DNA of 64,000 nt from NCBI GenBank assembly GCA_002682825.1, contig NOKP01000031.1, positions 124,001 to 188,000 on the forward strand. Reading direction: 5' to 3'. A program made the position numbers and the translations under genes. The DNA comes from Neonectria sp. B-13 (lineage: Eukaryota > Ascomycota > Sordariomycetes > Hypocreales > Nectriaceae). The notes under the pieces were generated by a model. That model worked only from the letters and a program-made list of their open reading frames with translations, was not told the DNA's origin and searched no databases. Below are positions 1 through 12,193 of the stretch, in pieces (within the stretch, counting starts at the first letter, position 1; each line of letters begins with the position of its first letter).

Positions 1-590
1 GGGACCAATCAGCAACCATGCTGGTGCGAGCCTGAGAGCCCGAAGAGTTACCATGTGTCGGGGAACTCCCGGCCTATGGCAGCCTGTGCTTTGGGGGACG
101 GGGATGGCAGCGTCCGTTTACGATATCTAGTCTCTGGCAACTCCCGGGGTGGTTCATTATAAGGCCCTCAGTGACCTGCAGTGGCCTGTGGTGCGGCCTG
201 TGCCGATAATGGTGTCAAAGGGGTACTCGCTGTGGATCAACCATGTTCGTGCACGCACCACATCCGTACAGTGAGCGCACCGTGTATCCACTTCGACTCT
301 AGACTGATGCCTCTCAAAGCAAGCGCCGTTTCACCAACATTGCATCCCCCCGTATCCTCATTACCTACATACGGAGTGGTATGTATCAATCGAGGGATAC
401 TCTTTCGCAGCTTAGCAGGGTCACATCCTCTGGAGCTCGTTAGCTTGCCAGTTGCCAGGCTAAGAAAGGTACCTCTGATGCATTGCATGCTTCGAACCCA
501 CTGCGCACATACGTTCTCACGTCTCGTCATACTTGCACCACCGGCGAAACACCTGCAAAGTCCTGACCATTCGCAGCCTGGATTGCAGAC
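1..590. other. Intergenic, left edge
   Basis: I see no convincing gene here. Both strands carry 100-140 codon open frames of random composition without recognisable motifs. The last part is the promoter and 5' leader of the CTNNBL1-like gene that starts at 591. A TATA-like stretch (cattataagg) lies near 156-165, too far upstream to assign to that gene with confidence. Confidence 0.5.
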
Positions 591-2478
591 ATGGCTAGTG
601 TAGACGACATTTTCAAGGTTCGTTCCCTAGCCATTCCTTGAGTCTGATGTTATGAATCGACATAGCTAACCAGCTACCAGAGCTCAGGCATCTCTTCTAA
701 GCGCAAGCTCGATCCCATCCGAGATCCAAGTACGTCCTTGGTCAACCCTCCCTCTGGCTGAGCACGCAGCTGCTTACCGCGTCTTTTTGTCCGTAGATGA
801 GATTTACAAGTCAGCCAAGGTGAACGCCAACGGCTCCACCCGTCACACCCAAGTTGACGATGCAGAGCCTGGCGAAGACGACGACGAAGCTGGCCCGGCG
901 CCACCCCCCGAAGACGACGACAACGATGACTTCGGTCCCGATTTCCCCCCCGCCGATGACGAGGACCGCTTCTTCGGCGGAGGTATCACCAAGCAAGAAT
1001 CCGAGATCCTGGACTACGTCGATGAGGCCGATGCCGGGATCGCGACAGAAAAGATCGATGCAGCATGGCTTCGCAAGACCGCCCTAAATTTCGAGAAGCG
1101 CATCACCAAGAACGCCGAGCTTCGCGCTAAGTTCGAAGACGACCCGCAGAAATTCATCGGCAGCGAAGGCGACTTGGATGCCGACATCAAGGGTCTCTCG
1201 CTGCTCTCCCAACATCCAGAGCTGTATCCTGACTTTGTCAAGACCGGGTGTGTCGCAAGTTTGGTCGGTCTGTTGGCGCATGAAAATACGGATATTGCCA
1301 TTGATGCCATTGAGATTATGGGCGAGCTAACAGACGAGGATGTCTCGGCGGATGAATCACAGTGGAACAGCTTAGTAGATGCCATGATGGATTCGGATGT
1401 GCTCGGTCTTTTGGTGTCCAACTTCTCCCGCTTAAACGAAGACGAGGAGTCGGATCGAAGCGGCATCTACCACGCTCTCGGAGTGATAGAGAACCTGTGC
1501 TCTCGACCATCGGCCGCCGAGCGTGTCGGAGAAGACGAGAAGTTGCTACAGTGGCTTTTACAACGTATTCAACGAAAAGAGGACTCCGTCACACAAAACA
1601 AGCAGTACGCAGCGGAGATCCTGGCCATCTTGTCCCAAGCATCCCCAACCAACCGCATTCAACTCACACGCCTCGACACCGTTGACCTTCTGCTCCAACT
1701 CGTCTCCCCATACAGGAGACGAGATCCAGAAAAGGGTAGCGAGGAAGAAGAGTACATGGAGAACCTCTTTGAGGCCTTGACTTGTCTCGCGGATGAGGCC
1801 CCGGGCAAGGTCAAACTCCTTGAGGCTGAGGGCGTAGAGCTGTGCCTCATCATGTTGAAGGAGGGCAAGAGGAGCAAACCGCCGGCGTTGCGCCTTCTGG
1901 ACCACGCCATCGGGGGCAACGCAGGCACCGAGGTGTGCCAGAAAGTTGTCGAGGCGGGTGGTCTCAAGACCATATTCACCGTCTTCATGAAGACACAGGA
2001 CCACCGCCTTTCAGAGCATCTAGTGAGCATCTTTGCCTCAATGCTACGATTCCTGCCAGCCGACTCAGCAGAGAGGATACGAGCGCTGGCCAAATTCGTG
2101 GAAAAGGATTACGAGAAGATATCGAAACTCTTCAAGCTCCGGAGAGACTACAGCGGCCGAGTTGCGAGGGCGGATCAGCAGAACGAGGCTGAGAGGAATG
2201 ACCTATCAGCGGAGGACAGGGAAGAGGTGGAATTGGGATGGCTGGCGAGCAGAATCGATGCCGGCCTTTTTACGCTGCAGACGATTGATCAGGTTCTAGC
2301 CTGGTTGGTGGCCGAGGACGGCGGGGCAAAACGGAAGATCAAGCAGCTGCTCGCCGAGCGCGACGAGGAACTGGGAGTAATTGGAACGACGCTTAGGGAG
2401 CAGCTGGGGGGACTAGACACAACTGAGGAGAACCAGGACACAAGGGATATGCTGGGCACTCTAGTCAAATTCCTTTAG
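591..2478 (+). CDS. CTNNBL1: CTNNBL1-like armadillo protein (spliceosome-associated)
   Basis: Three exons: 591-617, 681-729 and 797-2478, giving 585 residues. The two introns (618-680, 730-796) have GT..AG ends, and the joined N-terminus reads MASVDDIFK, then a short SSKRKLDPIRDP segment, then NEIYKSAK. A strongly acidic low-complexity stretch (about residues 40-80) precedes the conserved WLRKTALNFEKR block. From there to the C-terminus the protein is helical and armadillo-like, typical of the beta-catenin-like protein 1 family. Human CTNNBL1 binds the Prp19/CDC5L complex and acts in nuclear pre-mRNA splicing, so the same role is inferred here. The gene converges on the V-ATPase G gene, with about 220 bp between the two stop codons. 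Confidence 0.93.
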
Positions 2479-2698
2479 TAGACTTGTATTAAGAAGCTGC
2501 GGCCTTGACGGGCCGCCAGAGGATCGATCATGCTTTGCGCGCGCGCTTCTTCCATATCGTCACGTTCCTCCTCCTCCTCCATCTCCACAGTGCACCCTCC
2601 TCGGGTCCCCCATTCAGCGAGTCGCGGCGATCCAGTCATGTCTGCGCAGGTCCGTTTTCTGCCGTACACTCGGGGGAGTTATGTGTTGTAGGCCGTAC

Positions 2699-3359
2699 TC
2701 AAGCCTCAGTCGGGGCAACAGGCTTGACGTCGAAAACGGCGGTGAGCAGGTTCTTGACAACCTGAGCCTGACTCTTCTTGCCGGCCGCCTGGATCTCCTT
2801 GATCTGCTGCTCGGCCTCCTTGTTGGCCTCTGCCTCAGCTTCCTTGTTGCCCTTGCTGTGCTATAGGGAGTGTGATTAGGTCAGCGACACAAGGAACCGT
2901 CGTCAAGTCGGGGACGCGGAGGGATGACGTACCTCGGCCTCGAAGTCCTTGTACTCGTTCTCCTTTGAGGATTTGTAGTCGCTTATCTCTTGTTTGGCCT
3001 CATCGCGGGCTTCCCTGACGCGCTTGGTGCGGACTGGAGACGTAGGAGGTTACTGGGCGGTGTTCATTGTCAAGGCGTAGACGGGGAGAAGGAACTTACA
3101 TTCCCGAGCTGTAAGGGTGGTCGAGTTAGTGCGACGCAGCGAGACAAGGGGACTTCAAGGCCGGAACTCACCCTTCTGGACAATCTTGGAAGCTTCTCGC
3201 TCAGCCTGGATGTGTGTTAGCCCAGCAGTTGCGGCTAGTCGACAGGGCCAGACATACGTCGAGGAGCGTCTGGATACCAGCCGAGTTCTGGGCGGACTGG
3301 GAGGTGAGTTAGTCGGAAACGCAGTCTCGTGGCCGAGCCGAAGGAGATGGGCTAACCAT
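2699..3359 (-). CDS. vma10: V-type ATPase subunit G (Vma10)
   Basis: Six exons on the minus strand: 3357-3359, 3258-3296, 3172-3205, 3100-3108, 2933-3033 and 2699-2860, giving 115 residues. The spliced protein begins M-SAQNSAGIQTLLD, continues AEREASKIVQK-ARE-FRTKRV and ends KPVAPTEA. This is the subunit G pattern: a short N-terminal segment followed by one long charged helix that forms part of the peripheral stalk linking V1 to Vo at the vacuolar membrane. Length fits the family (about 115). The first exon holds only the ATG, and exon 4 is 9 nt. The phase is consistent across all five junctions. It is divergent from pet117, with an 830 bp shared upstream region. Confidence 0.93.
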
Positions 3360-4192
3360 GGTGACTGGTGGAGGAAGGTGTTACGGCGCGGGGAAGGGAG
3401 GGCGCTGGAAAGAGGTCGAGTCGAGCTAGGAGGAGTGCGAACGGAGACGGAACGAGAGCGGCGATCGATTCGATGGGAGTTGCGATGAGGGCAAGGTGGT
3501 GGTTCCTCGGTGCGTTGGTGGATGTGGTTAGAGGTCGAGGTTGAGGTTGTGATGGAGGTGAGGTATGAGGTAAGGGTACGGAGCTATGGGGTGCCTCTGG
3601 GTGCAGGTGGGGGCGGTTCCATTGGCTGCCGGTTGGTGATTACGCCAGTTGCGCTGCGAGGCTCCGATAGCATAGAACAGCGCCAACCAAGTTGGAGGTA
3701 CCTGAGTTGCCACTGGTACTACCTTTGTACTTACTTACTGTACTACTGGCTGTCGTCTACGGGCGCCCCCCACACTCCGAGCTTCATGCGGATGCCCTGT
3801 AAGCCCCGTCTCTTCCCACCGTTGTAGGTACCACACCCGCCCTCTCAGAGGCCTTTTAGACAGGTACCACGCAGCGCCAGTGAGCAGGTACCTCCCTCCA
3901 CTGTAAAAGATCAGGTTCTAAGTTTTCAATTGGGCCACTCAGCCGCCGCTGCAACTGCGCGGCTGCCATCCGTCATGGCTCGATACTGACTGCCCTTTCA
4001 CTTTCTCTCTATAAAACTTCCAGACAACTTCCATCGCCGTGGATTCTCCCGTTTGCCAATCCCCTCAGCACACGATCCCTACGCGCCAATTCATATCCAC
4101 GCACATTGCACCGGCAACCTCCGTACGCGCCGCCTCCAACGCACCTTCCCTCTGGCTGCCTGTCCCCCCGGGCACCGAACCAGGACGCCATC
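3360..4192. promoter_or_regulatory. Divergent intergenic region, vma10 / pet117
   Basis: This roughly 830 bp region separates two head-to-head genes and must hold both promoters and 5' leaders. The vma10 side is G-rich on the plus strand. The pet117 side is C/T-rich and includes 'ctctataaaactt' near 4006-4018, a TATA-like element about 175 bp before the pet117 ATG. No coding signal was recognised. Confidence 0.45.
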
Positions 4193-4556
4193 ATGTCCCG
4201 CGCCTCCAAGCTCACCCTGGCGGCCACGTCCCTCTTCGCTGCCAGTACCGTCTTCATCGTCCATTTCCAACAGAGGTTCGAGAAGGAGGTAATTTCAGTC
4301 CATTTGCCAGCCCCAATTGATTCACTAGTCTCGTCGCAGTGATGTTCAGAAGTGCGAAACACGCTCCGAGGCTAACAACAAGTTTGCGACACAGGCTATG
4401 CACGAGGGTGTTGTCCGCGACATGGAGCAACAGCGTGTCAAGCGCGAGCGACAACTCGACTTCGATATGCAAAAGGCCCTAGAGGAGGAATACAAGCGGG
4501 AGCAGTCCGTCTCAGGGTCCATAGCCACAGCAGACAAGGCGGTCCCGAATAGCTGA
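4193..4556 (+). CDS. pet117: Cytochrome c oxidase assembly protein Pet117
   Basis: Two exons, 4193-4288 and 4395-4556, encode 85 residues, with a phase-0 intron at 4289-4394 (GTAATT..ACACAG). The protein starts MSRASKLTLAATSLFAASTV, a single N-terminal membrane-like segment. After the intron follows AMHEGVVRDMEQQR and a charged helical tail. This small single-anchor architecture and the N-terminal signature match Pet117, an inner-membrane factor for assembly of mitochondrial complex IV, which in yeast works with Cox15 in heme A synthesis. The function is inferred from family membership. It converges on rpb2. Confidence 0.85.
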
Positions 4557-4885
4557 CGATAATATGGTGCGGCAACACCGGGCGGCCATTCTAAACCGGT
4601 TCAACAATGTACAATCAGTAAAACAAAAAAAATGCCGCTCCATCACTTGCGACTCCAAGTGCGTAAATGCATTCCATGTTCTACTATCCTACTCCCACCG
4701 CTGTGCCGATTTTGTACATGCCTCCCTGTCCCCTTCATCCCTGCTCAACATTATTGCCACGACGGCCGCGCCCCTGGTGGCTCCTTTTTTGTCCGTGGCC
4801 TGAGCCTAATTGTCATACTTTCTCCTTGTCTCATCCCTTCTTGCTGCTTCTCTCAATACTATCCATATGCCTCTTCCAATCACGA
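4557..4885. other. Convergent 3' intergenic, pet117 / rpb2
   Basis: This 329 bp stretch between two convergent stop codons holds both 3' UTRs. An A-rich run (aaacaaaaaaaa) near 4621-4631 could belong to pet117 3'-end processing. No gene is supported. Confidence 0.5.
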
Positions 4886-7800
4886 CTACCGGATAGAAAC
4901 GCCCGATCGGCTTGTGAACATTCTTGCTGCGATATTCATGGCCTGCAACTCCTGGAACAAAAGCTTGGCAGCGTACGGGATGTGAATCTGCGCAATCTTG
5001 GTCTTGTTCTTGCATGGCCGGCACTCAAACGACTGCTTGGACAAGTTTCTAGATTCTCATATTAGCATTCGCTCAGGGAAGATGCCCATCTGGAGTCTGG
5101 AGGGGGTTTAAGGGGTTCACCAGGAGTACTTACGCAATTGGTGTCATGAGTCCACAAATCTCGCAGACGTGGACTCGGAAAGCGTCAGAGACTTCAAACA
5201 AACGTTCCTTCAAGAAGGCCGCGGCTCCGTGGGCAATCATGCAATCACGTTCCATTTCTCCGAATCGCAGACCACCGTCTCGAGCACGACCCTCCACAGG
5301 CTGTCGAGTCATGATTTGCACGGGTCCTCGCGCTCGCGCGTGGATCTTGTCGTCCACCATGTGACGGAGTCGCTGGTAATAGGTTGGGCCAAAGAAACAC
5401 TGCGCTCGAAGTTTGCGGCCAGTGTGTCCGTTGTACATGATTTCGAATCCTCGCGACTGGTATCCGTGCTTTCGGAGCAGCTCTGAGACCGAGTCCACCG
5501 TGACGTCGGTAAACGGAGTTGCGTCGCCCTCCATGCCCTCCAGTGTCGAGACCTTGCTCAGCAAACACTCGATCAAATGGGCAATTGTCATTCGGGACGG
5601 AATGGCGTGAGGGTTAATAATAATATCAGGCGTCACACCTTCCCGCGAAAACGGCATGTCTTCTTGCCGGTATGTCACACCGATGGTACCCTTCTGTCCG
5701 TGGCGAGAGGCGAACTTGTCACCAATCTGAGGAATTTTCGTCGTCCTCACTCGGACCTTGACGTACTTGACGTTGTCGGCATTGACAGTCATAATGACCT
5801 GGTCGATAATGCCGTTTTCAGTGCTCCTGAGCGGTGTCGAGATGTCTCGCCGTTGATGTACTCCGGTACGCGTACCCAGATCCTGGTTCTCCTGATCAAT
5901 TGGCGCCGTCTTGCCAATGATGATGTCCTCGCCAGACACTCGAACACCTGGCGCCACAATACCATCCTCGTCGAGCTTGTCGTAAGTTCCGTGCTTCATT
6001 CGGAGCGTCGATTGCTGGAACGGCTTTTCAAACACCTCGGTGTAGTTCAAACCGACCTTCTTCTCCTGATCCGAGTATGATCGGAAGAACAAACTTCGGA
6101 ATAGACCACGATCAATACTGCTTTGGTTCATAATGACGGAATCTTCCTGGTTGTATCCCGAATAGCAAGCAATGGCAACAATGGCATTCTGACCGGCCGG
6201 CAGCTCACGGAACTTCAGGAACTCCATGGATCGCGTTGTAGCCAAGGGCTTCTGGGGGTAGTAGAGAATATTGGCCATGGTGTCCATACGCCGAGAGTAG
6301 TTCGTCAGGAAAAATCCCATGGCTTGTTTACCCATGGCAGATTGGTAGGTGTTACGAGGTGACTACATTTATATTAGTGTTCCGCCCAGCAACATGCATG
6401 GACGTGAAAGTTGACGTACCTGGTTGTGATCGGGGAAGGGAATGATGCTAGCGCAGATACCGAGAATCATGCTGGGATGAATCTCACAATGAGTGTACAT
6501 GTGAGTTGTAGGGTTTGTCTTTGTCTTCAATCTCCTGTTCGGATCGTCGCCCATATCTTCTTCCACAGCAATACCGGCTTTTTGTAGACGATAAAAGTCA
6601 AGATCTTCAGGCGTCATGCAGATCATGGCTGTCTCCTCTTCTTCAGCATCCAGATACTCGATGGCTCCCGCTCGGATCAGTCCCTCCCAGCCAATCTTCG
6701 ATGCTGGATCGTCCGATGGTTCTGACTGCTCCTTGGCGAGTTTGTTCACAAGGTCCTTGGTCAGCACAAGTTGCCCCTTGGCAATGCCAGTGTCATGGTC
6801 ATCTTCTTGCTGCACTGTGAAAACAGGTCTCATTACTCGCCCGGCATCAGAAAACACCTTGAACTCTCGGTCTCGAATGTCTCGGACCAGCGATACCTCG
6901 TATTGTAGGTATGACTTTCGGCGGGTATCCAGGACCTGGCCAACAAGGTGCTTCGGGTCTTGGTGAACGCCTACCCAAGTTCCATTGACGAAAATCTTGG
7001 TAGCGTGCGGGTACCTCAGGGGCTCATACTCTTCAACCACTTCCATGCCTCTGTTGATCATGAACTCAATCAACGGCTCAGATGGAGAACCGACACTGAC
7101 GTAGCACATCAACGACAAGTTCTTAACCAGACCACAAGCCTGGCCTTCGGGCGTCTCTGCGGGACAAACCAAACCCCAATGGGTGTTGTGCAACTGGCGT
7201 GGCTTGGCCAGCTTACCATCTCGTCCGATGGGAGTGTTGGTTCGTCGGAGATGGGACAAGGTGGAGGCAAAGGTATAACGGTTGAGCACCTGAGACACAC
7301 CTGCGGTCGAGCTCGCGGCCTTCTTCTGGTCTCCCCAGTTTCCAGTCGCCAGCGAGTACTTCAAGCCATTGGACAAGGTACCTGGCTTGATTCCGACGGC
7401 CAAGTTGAAGTGTCGGTTGCCCTCAACGCATCGCTTCAGGTAGTTGGAAAGCTCAGTATTCACCCTTCGCATGATACCACGGAAGAGCTTGGCCAGAAGG
7501 GGACCAGCAAGATCCAGACGCTTCTTGCCGAAATGATCACGATCATCGGGCTCGCGTCGCCCAAGAGCGCATTGCAGAAGCTTGTGGACCATGTAACCTA
7601 GGAAGAACGCTTTCCTGGTCTCGCTACCCTCCGTCTGAGAGATATGGGGTAACGTCTCTTTTTGAAGGATGTCCTTTGCGACACGTACTCGCTTCTCGCG
7701 ACCGAGACCTGCCTGATCACGATTTCCTCGCTTGCCAATGAAATCAAGAGCGACCTCACGGTCTTGCACGCAGAAAGCTTCCTCAATACAAGGACGCAAC

Positions 7801-8813
7801 ATCTCAAGCATTTGGCTATCGTTTCGATCGTAGCAGATGTGATTGAGGATATCCTCGTCGGAAACGACTCCCAATGCACGAAAGACAATGGCGACAGGAA
7901 GATCCGATTTGACGAATGGGAGAGACGTGTGAATGGTCTGGCCGAAGCCACCTCGAGCAGAGTCTCCTTTGCCGTACAGCTTCAGCATGAGACTGGAGAT
8001 GAGACGGGAGCCCTTCTCAAGAGCACTCCTGATCTCGGCAGTGTATGTGTACGGGCTGGGTTGGGCCTTCTTGAAGACCTGGACGATATTGGCGGCGGAT
8101 CGCTCTTGGGCGATGAGAACCTTCTCACTGCCGTTGATGACAAAGTAACCGCCTTGGTCATAGGGGCACTCGTTAACGAGGAAGAGGTTGTCATCGTGTT
8201 CCCGGCTCAAGTGACAAATCTTTGACTTGACCATGATAGGCAGCTTGCCAACGAAGACCATGTCTTTCCAGTCGTCTCCGGTCTTGCCAGAATCATCGTC
8301 GCCCGACTCCTCGAGCTCCCATACCAGCTTGGTAGGGTTCTCGCCAGTCTTGGCCAGCTCATTACGCTGAGTATCGTCCATCTCGTGCAGAGGTACCTCC
8401 TTCTCGACGGCAACGGAGACCTTCTTTGTGATCTTGATGTAGAGAGGGCTAGCGTAGGTCAGGTTGCGATCACGACACTCGTAGGGAAGCAACGAGGTCA
8501 CGGTGCCGTCCGTTTCGCTGATGGTCGGCCGCGAGACCATGACGCTGCCAAATTTGATCTCATATCGGCGCAAGGCGATCGTTTGGCCTGGAGGTGAGGG
8601 CGGATTGGGCTGATCTAGAGAGATAACGGAGTACTCATTAACGAGATCCTGGATGGTTGTTTGCGTAAACTCGTCAAAGGAGTCGGTCTGCTGTGATGCA
8701 AGGCCCTTGGTCTCGAAGAAGGACGAGATGACAGTCCAGCAGTCCTCCGGGGTGATGCCCTCCTCCTCATCGCCATAGTTGTCGTAGTCGGACTCATCCT
8801 CGTAGTCGGCCAT
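4886..8813 (-). CDS. rpb2: RNA polymerase II second-largest subunit Rpb2
   Basis: Three exons: 6420-8813, 5134-6362 and 4886-5048, giving 1261 residues, close to the usual length. The introns at 6363-6419 and 5049-5133 have GT..AG ends and consistent phase. The start [20 protein letters not shown] and the [16 protein letters not shown] block are classical for fungal Rpb2. Also visible are [34 protein letters not shown], the hybrid-binding [15 protein letters not shown] region, and the C-terminal zinc site CEICG..CRPC formed across the last intron. It is the core nuclear subunit that, with Rpb1, forms the Pol II active centre. This is the locus widely used as a fungal phylogenetic marker, so it is the best handle for identifying the organism. 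Confidence 0.98.
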
Positions 8814-10663
8814 GGTGTTTATTCGGCGGCGATAGATGTTGGAAGGAATTTACAGCAGCGCTAGAGAAAGCGTCAGGGTATTTTTGTTTGGGTGAGTCTC
8901 GGTCAGAGCGACGATTGCCTCTCGGTTGAAGAACGGAGCTGGTGCAGCGGCGATGGCAAATTCAGGGCGGTCAGTTCGGGACCTTGCGCCTGGAGCACCC
9001 CGTGAGCATCTGGTGACAGCTCCTACAGAACAGCAATGACTCTGGCGGAGAGATGGAGCTAGATTTCGGAATGCGCGGGATAAGGAGTGACGGGCCAGTG
9101 TCGATGAATTTGGTTGATGGGGGAAACCTCAAAAGCCTTTGTCGAAGCCTCGAGGCGCCAGTAGTAATCGAAACGCGACCACTTGCTAGAGGGACTAGTC
9201 CTATAGTGGTTTAGCGTTGTTCAAAGTGCAGCCTTCCTGGTGGTTGCGCGACGCGGTCTGCGACAAGCTGAATAAGCACCGGTTCATCTGTGCCAGTTGC
9301 CTGTGTGGCGGACGCGCATATGTGGCGGCCGAGCATGTGACTCAATGCATATATATATGTGGCGTCTGTGTGGCGGTATCTACTTTTGTCTGTGGCGCAA
9401 GCGAGTATTGTGGCCTTCATCCCAAGGTATCCATCTCAGGAACACCCCCTTGCCCATCTGTCCAGATCGGCCTTGTCTGGACTCCATCCCACTAACACAC
9501 CACCAGGTAGGGGCATGAGGGGTCTCTCGCGGTACACAATCAGCCGATGCAGCCCCTTCTCTCTCGCCAGAACCCATTCGGGAGGTGAGTAGGGAGAATT
9601 GTCCCTAGACAATGAAGTCATTGTCTTCATCAATATGGAGCAAAGAACTTGGCGGTCTACTTCTATCGCCAACACGCTCTGTCTCGGATTCCGGGCCATA
9701 CGTACGTCTGGCACACGCCCAAGGATAGACGGCATCTTCTGTCGATTCCACATAACTCTCAGCATTGAGGGATTCGGATTTTCACGGCCGACCATGCCGA
9801 ACACCCGTACGGCAGTGCTCTACGCGAGGGGATAATCAAGGAGCCACAGCGCTAAAATAAAAAAAGCATTAGAGCAAAGGGACGAAGCTGACAGCCCCTC
9901 CGCTCCGAGGGACAGGGGAGCAACCGGGCCAGGAAATACAACTTCATCTCATCTCACCAAAACCCACAGAATGCGGGGCCAATTGCTTCCTCTCACCGGC
10001 CCTGTGCATGCTCTTGCAGCTCGCCAAGCACCGTTGACCGTCTACACCCTACCGAGCCCCAGGGCCAGCCAGTATTGCCTCTATCCTGCTCGTGGAACCC
10101 CTGCGGATTGGGTTACAATTTCGGCTACGGGCTCCGAGCAGGTTGCCGGCCACCCCCACAACTGTTCCTGAAACCAGTTACCAAAGCTTGGTGCCTTCAT
10201 TTCTCTCTCGGCCGGTTGATCCTAGGCCTCCCCCGGCCCGTCAGACCAGCTCCGCGCTTCCCCATTAGTGGAGGATCTCAACCCGAGACCGTGGTCCGCC
10301 TCAATTGGCCCACTCCCGATCTCATAGCACCATCATCACCCTTCGACTCTGTTAGTCTCTGTCTGTCTGCCCCTTGGCATCTCTTGATAGCAGCCCATAC
10401 GGATCCATGTAGTCCATGGATCATGGGTCAACATGCCACCGCTACTGCAGCCACCATTCCGTTCGGGCCTTCGAAGCAGTACGTAGACAAGAGTCTAGAA
10501 CTTTATATGAGTGCATATATAAGAAGGATGCAACTTCTTCAGTTTGCCAAAATAAAACACTTCATCTTCATTCAGTCTCTGTGTGCTTCTTTCGGTTCTC
10601 AAACACTCTCTTTCAATCAAACGACTCTCATTAACCCTTAACTATTAACCTTCATTTGCAAAA
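8814..10663. other. Long intergenic, rpb2 promoter to GH45 promoter
   Basis: This region of about 1.85 kb lies between divergent genes. The part near 8814-9200 is the rpb2 leader and promoter. A short TA run (gcatatatatatg) lies at 9348-9360. Open frames of 60-190 codons occur on both strands, but their composition looks random and no protein family was recognised. From about 10440 it becomes the promoter of the GH45 gene, with a clear TATA box. Confidence 0.5.
10516..10523 (+). promoter_or_regulatory. TATA box of the GH45 gene
   Basis: The sequence tatataag lies 141 bp upstream of the GH45 ATG, within a locally AT-rich stretch followed by a CT/CA-rich leader. Position and sequence fit a core promoter element of a strongly inducible secreted enzyme. 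The assignment is by position only. Confidence 0.5.
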
Positions 10664-11912
10664 ATGCGATCTTCCGCTCTTTACTTCGCCCTGGCTGGCC
10701 CCATTGCCGTCCGCGCCGCTTCAGGAACCGGTAAATCCACGAGATACTGGGACTGCTGCAAGCCTTCTTGCGCCTGGAACGACAAGGCTTCTGTCAGCGC
10801 TCCCGTCCTTACCTGCGATAAAAACGACAACCCTATCTCCGATGCCAATGCTGTAAGCGGTTGTGACGGCGGCACTTCTTACACCTGCAGCAGCTACTCG
10901 CCCTGGGCTGTCAGCGATGATCTGGCTTACGGCTTTGCCGCAACTGCCATTGATGGAGGCTCCGAGTCGTCCTGGTGCTGTGCTTGTTATGCGTGAGTTA
11001 CCGCAACCATTTCCCAAGCTTCCGCCTACCTGGGTCATGTCCATCGGTCAGTAATACTAACCAACCCCGTCTTCTAGCCTCACTTTCACGTCTGGCGCCG
11101 CCAAGGGCAAGCAAATGGTGGTTCAGTCCACAAACACCGGAGGCGATCTCGGCAGCAACCACTTCGATCTTCTGATTCCCGGTGGTGGTGTTGGTATCTT
11201 TGACGGCTGCACTTCCGAGTTCGGCACGGCTCTTCCTGGAGCGCAGTACGGCGGTATCTCCTCGCAAAGCCAATGCACCAGCTTCCCCGAGGTTCTCAAG
11301 GACGGTTGCGACTGGCGATTCGACTGGTTCGATAACTCCGACAACCCAGGCTTGACCTTTGAGCAGGTACAGTGCCCCACGGCGCTCACCGACATCTCTG
11401 GATGCAAGCGAGATGACGACAGTAGCTACCCTGTCTTCAAGGGAGCTGCTGCCGCTGCTGCATCGTCGGTCAAGAGCTCAACCACAGCTGCCCAGGCGAC
11501 AAAGGCTGCTACTTCATCCAAGGCTGCTACTTCGTCCAAGGCTGCTGCTTCGTCCAAGGCTGCTGCTTCGTCCAAGGCTGCTGTTTCGTCCAAGGCTGCT
11601 TCTTCCAAGACCACCGCCGTCGCCCAGGCCACCGCCCCTGCCACTAAGAAGGTAACTACCTCCAAAGTGAGCAACACCCGCACTCGCACACGAACCAAGA
11701 CTGGATGCGCCGCTAACAAGTCTTCCCTGAAGGCTTCTAGCACCGCTAAGTCTGCATCTACCGCCGTGTCCGCGGCGTCCGCTTCCGCCTCTACTGCTGC
11801 CATCTATCATCAGTGCAACGGTTCCAAGGACTTGTACCCCAACGGTGCTCTGGCCTGTGCCAAGGGCAGCACCTGCGTCTACTCCAATGACTGGTACTCT
11901 CAGTGCCAGTAG
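10664..11912 (+). CDS. Secreted GH45 endoglucanase with C-terminal CBM1-like module
   Basis: Two exons, 10664-10992 and 11078-11912, encode 387 residues. Residues 1-18 are a signal peptide (cleavage near VRA-ASG). The GH45 fold follows, with the [11 protein letters not shown] signature (catalytic Asp30) and [19 protein letters not shown] (second catalytic Asp, about 140), the same spacing as characterised GH45 cellulases. It cuts beta-1,4 bonds in cellulose outside the cell. A long Ala/Ser/Lys linker follows, with about six copies of a six-residue SSKAAx repeat. The last 38 residues ([18 protein letters not shown]) resemble a fungal cellulose-binding CBM1, although the usual first aromatic-GQCGG motif is altered. 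Its converging neighbour is an IDO gene, not functionally linked. Confidence 0.93.
11503..11610 (+). repeat. 18-bp tandem repeat encoding the cellulase linker
   Basis: About six near-identical 18-bp units (aaggctgctacttcatcc and variants with gctgct or gctgtt) encode successive [18 protein letters not shown] hexapeptides. The repeat sits wholly inside the linker between the catalytic and binding modules. Such arrays change copy number by slippage, so linker length may vary between strains. Confidence 0.8.
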
Positions 11913-12193
11913 ATCCTGGTGGCCTAAAATGGAGAGTGCGCGACGGCTGAGGGGTCATATCACAAAAAGCAGACTGAGCTATTGTAGAGCATGGCACCTC
12001 GGACCTGGCGTTCGGCCTTGTTGTGCATATATTTCTCATTACTGTATATATTTTGTAGTTATCTTCGTGTCAGCTTCATGTTGATCATAAAAGATTTTTA
12101 GCATGTTTGCTCAATATCTTTCAGTCCGTAACTCCGATTGTGTTTCCCCAAACTCCCAATGCTCACTATCTGTCACATAATCACCCCTCTAGT

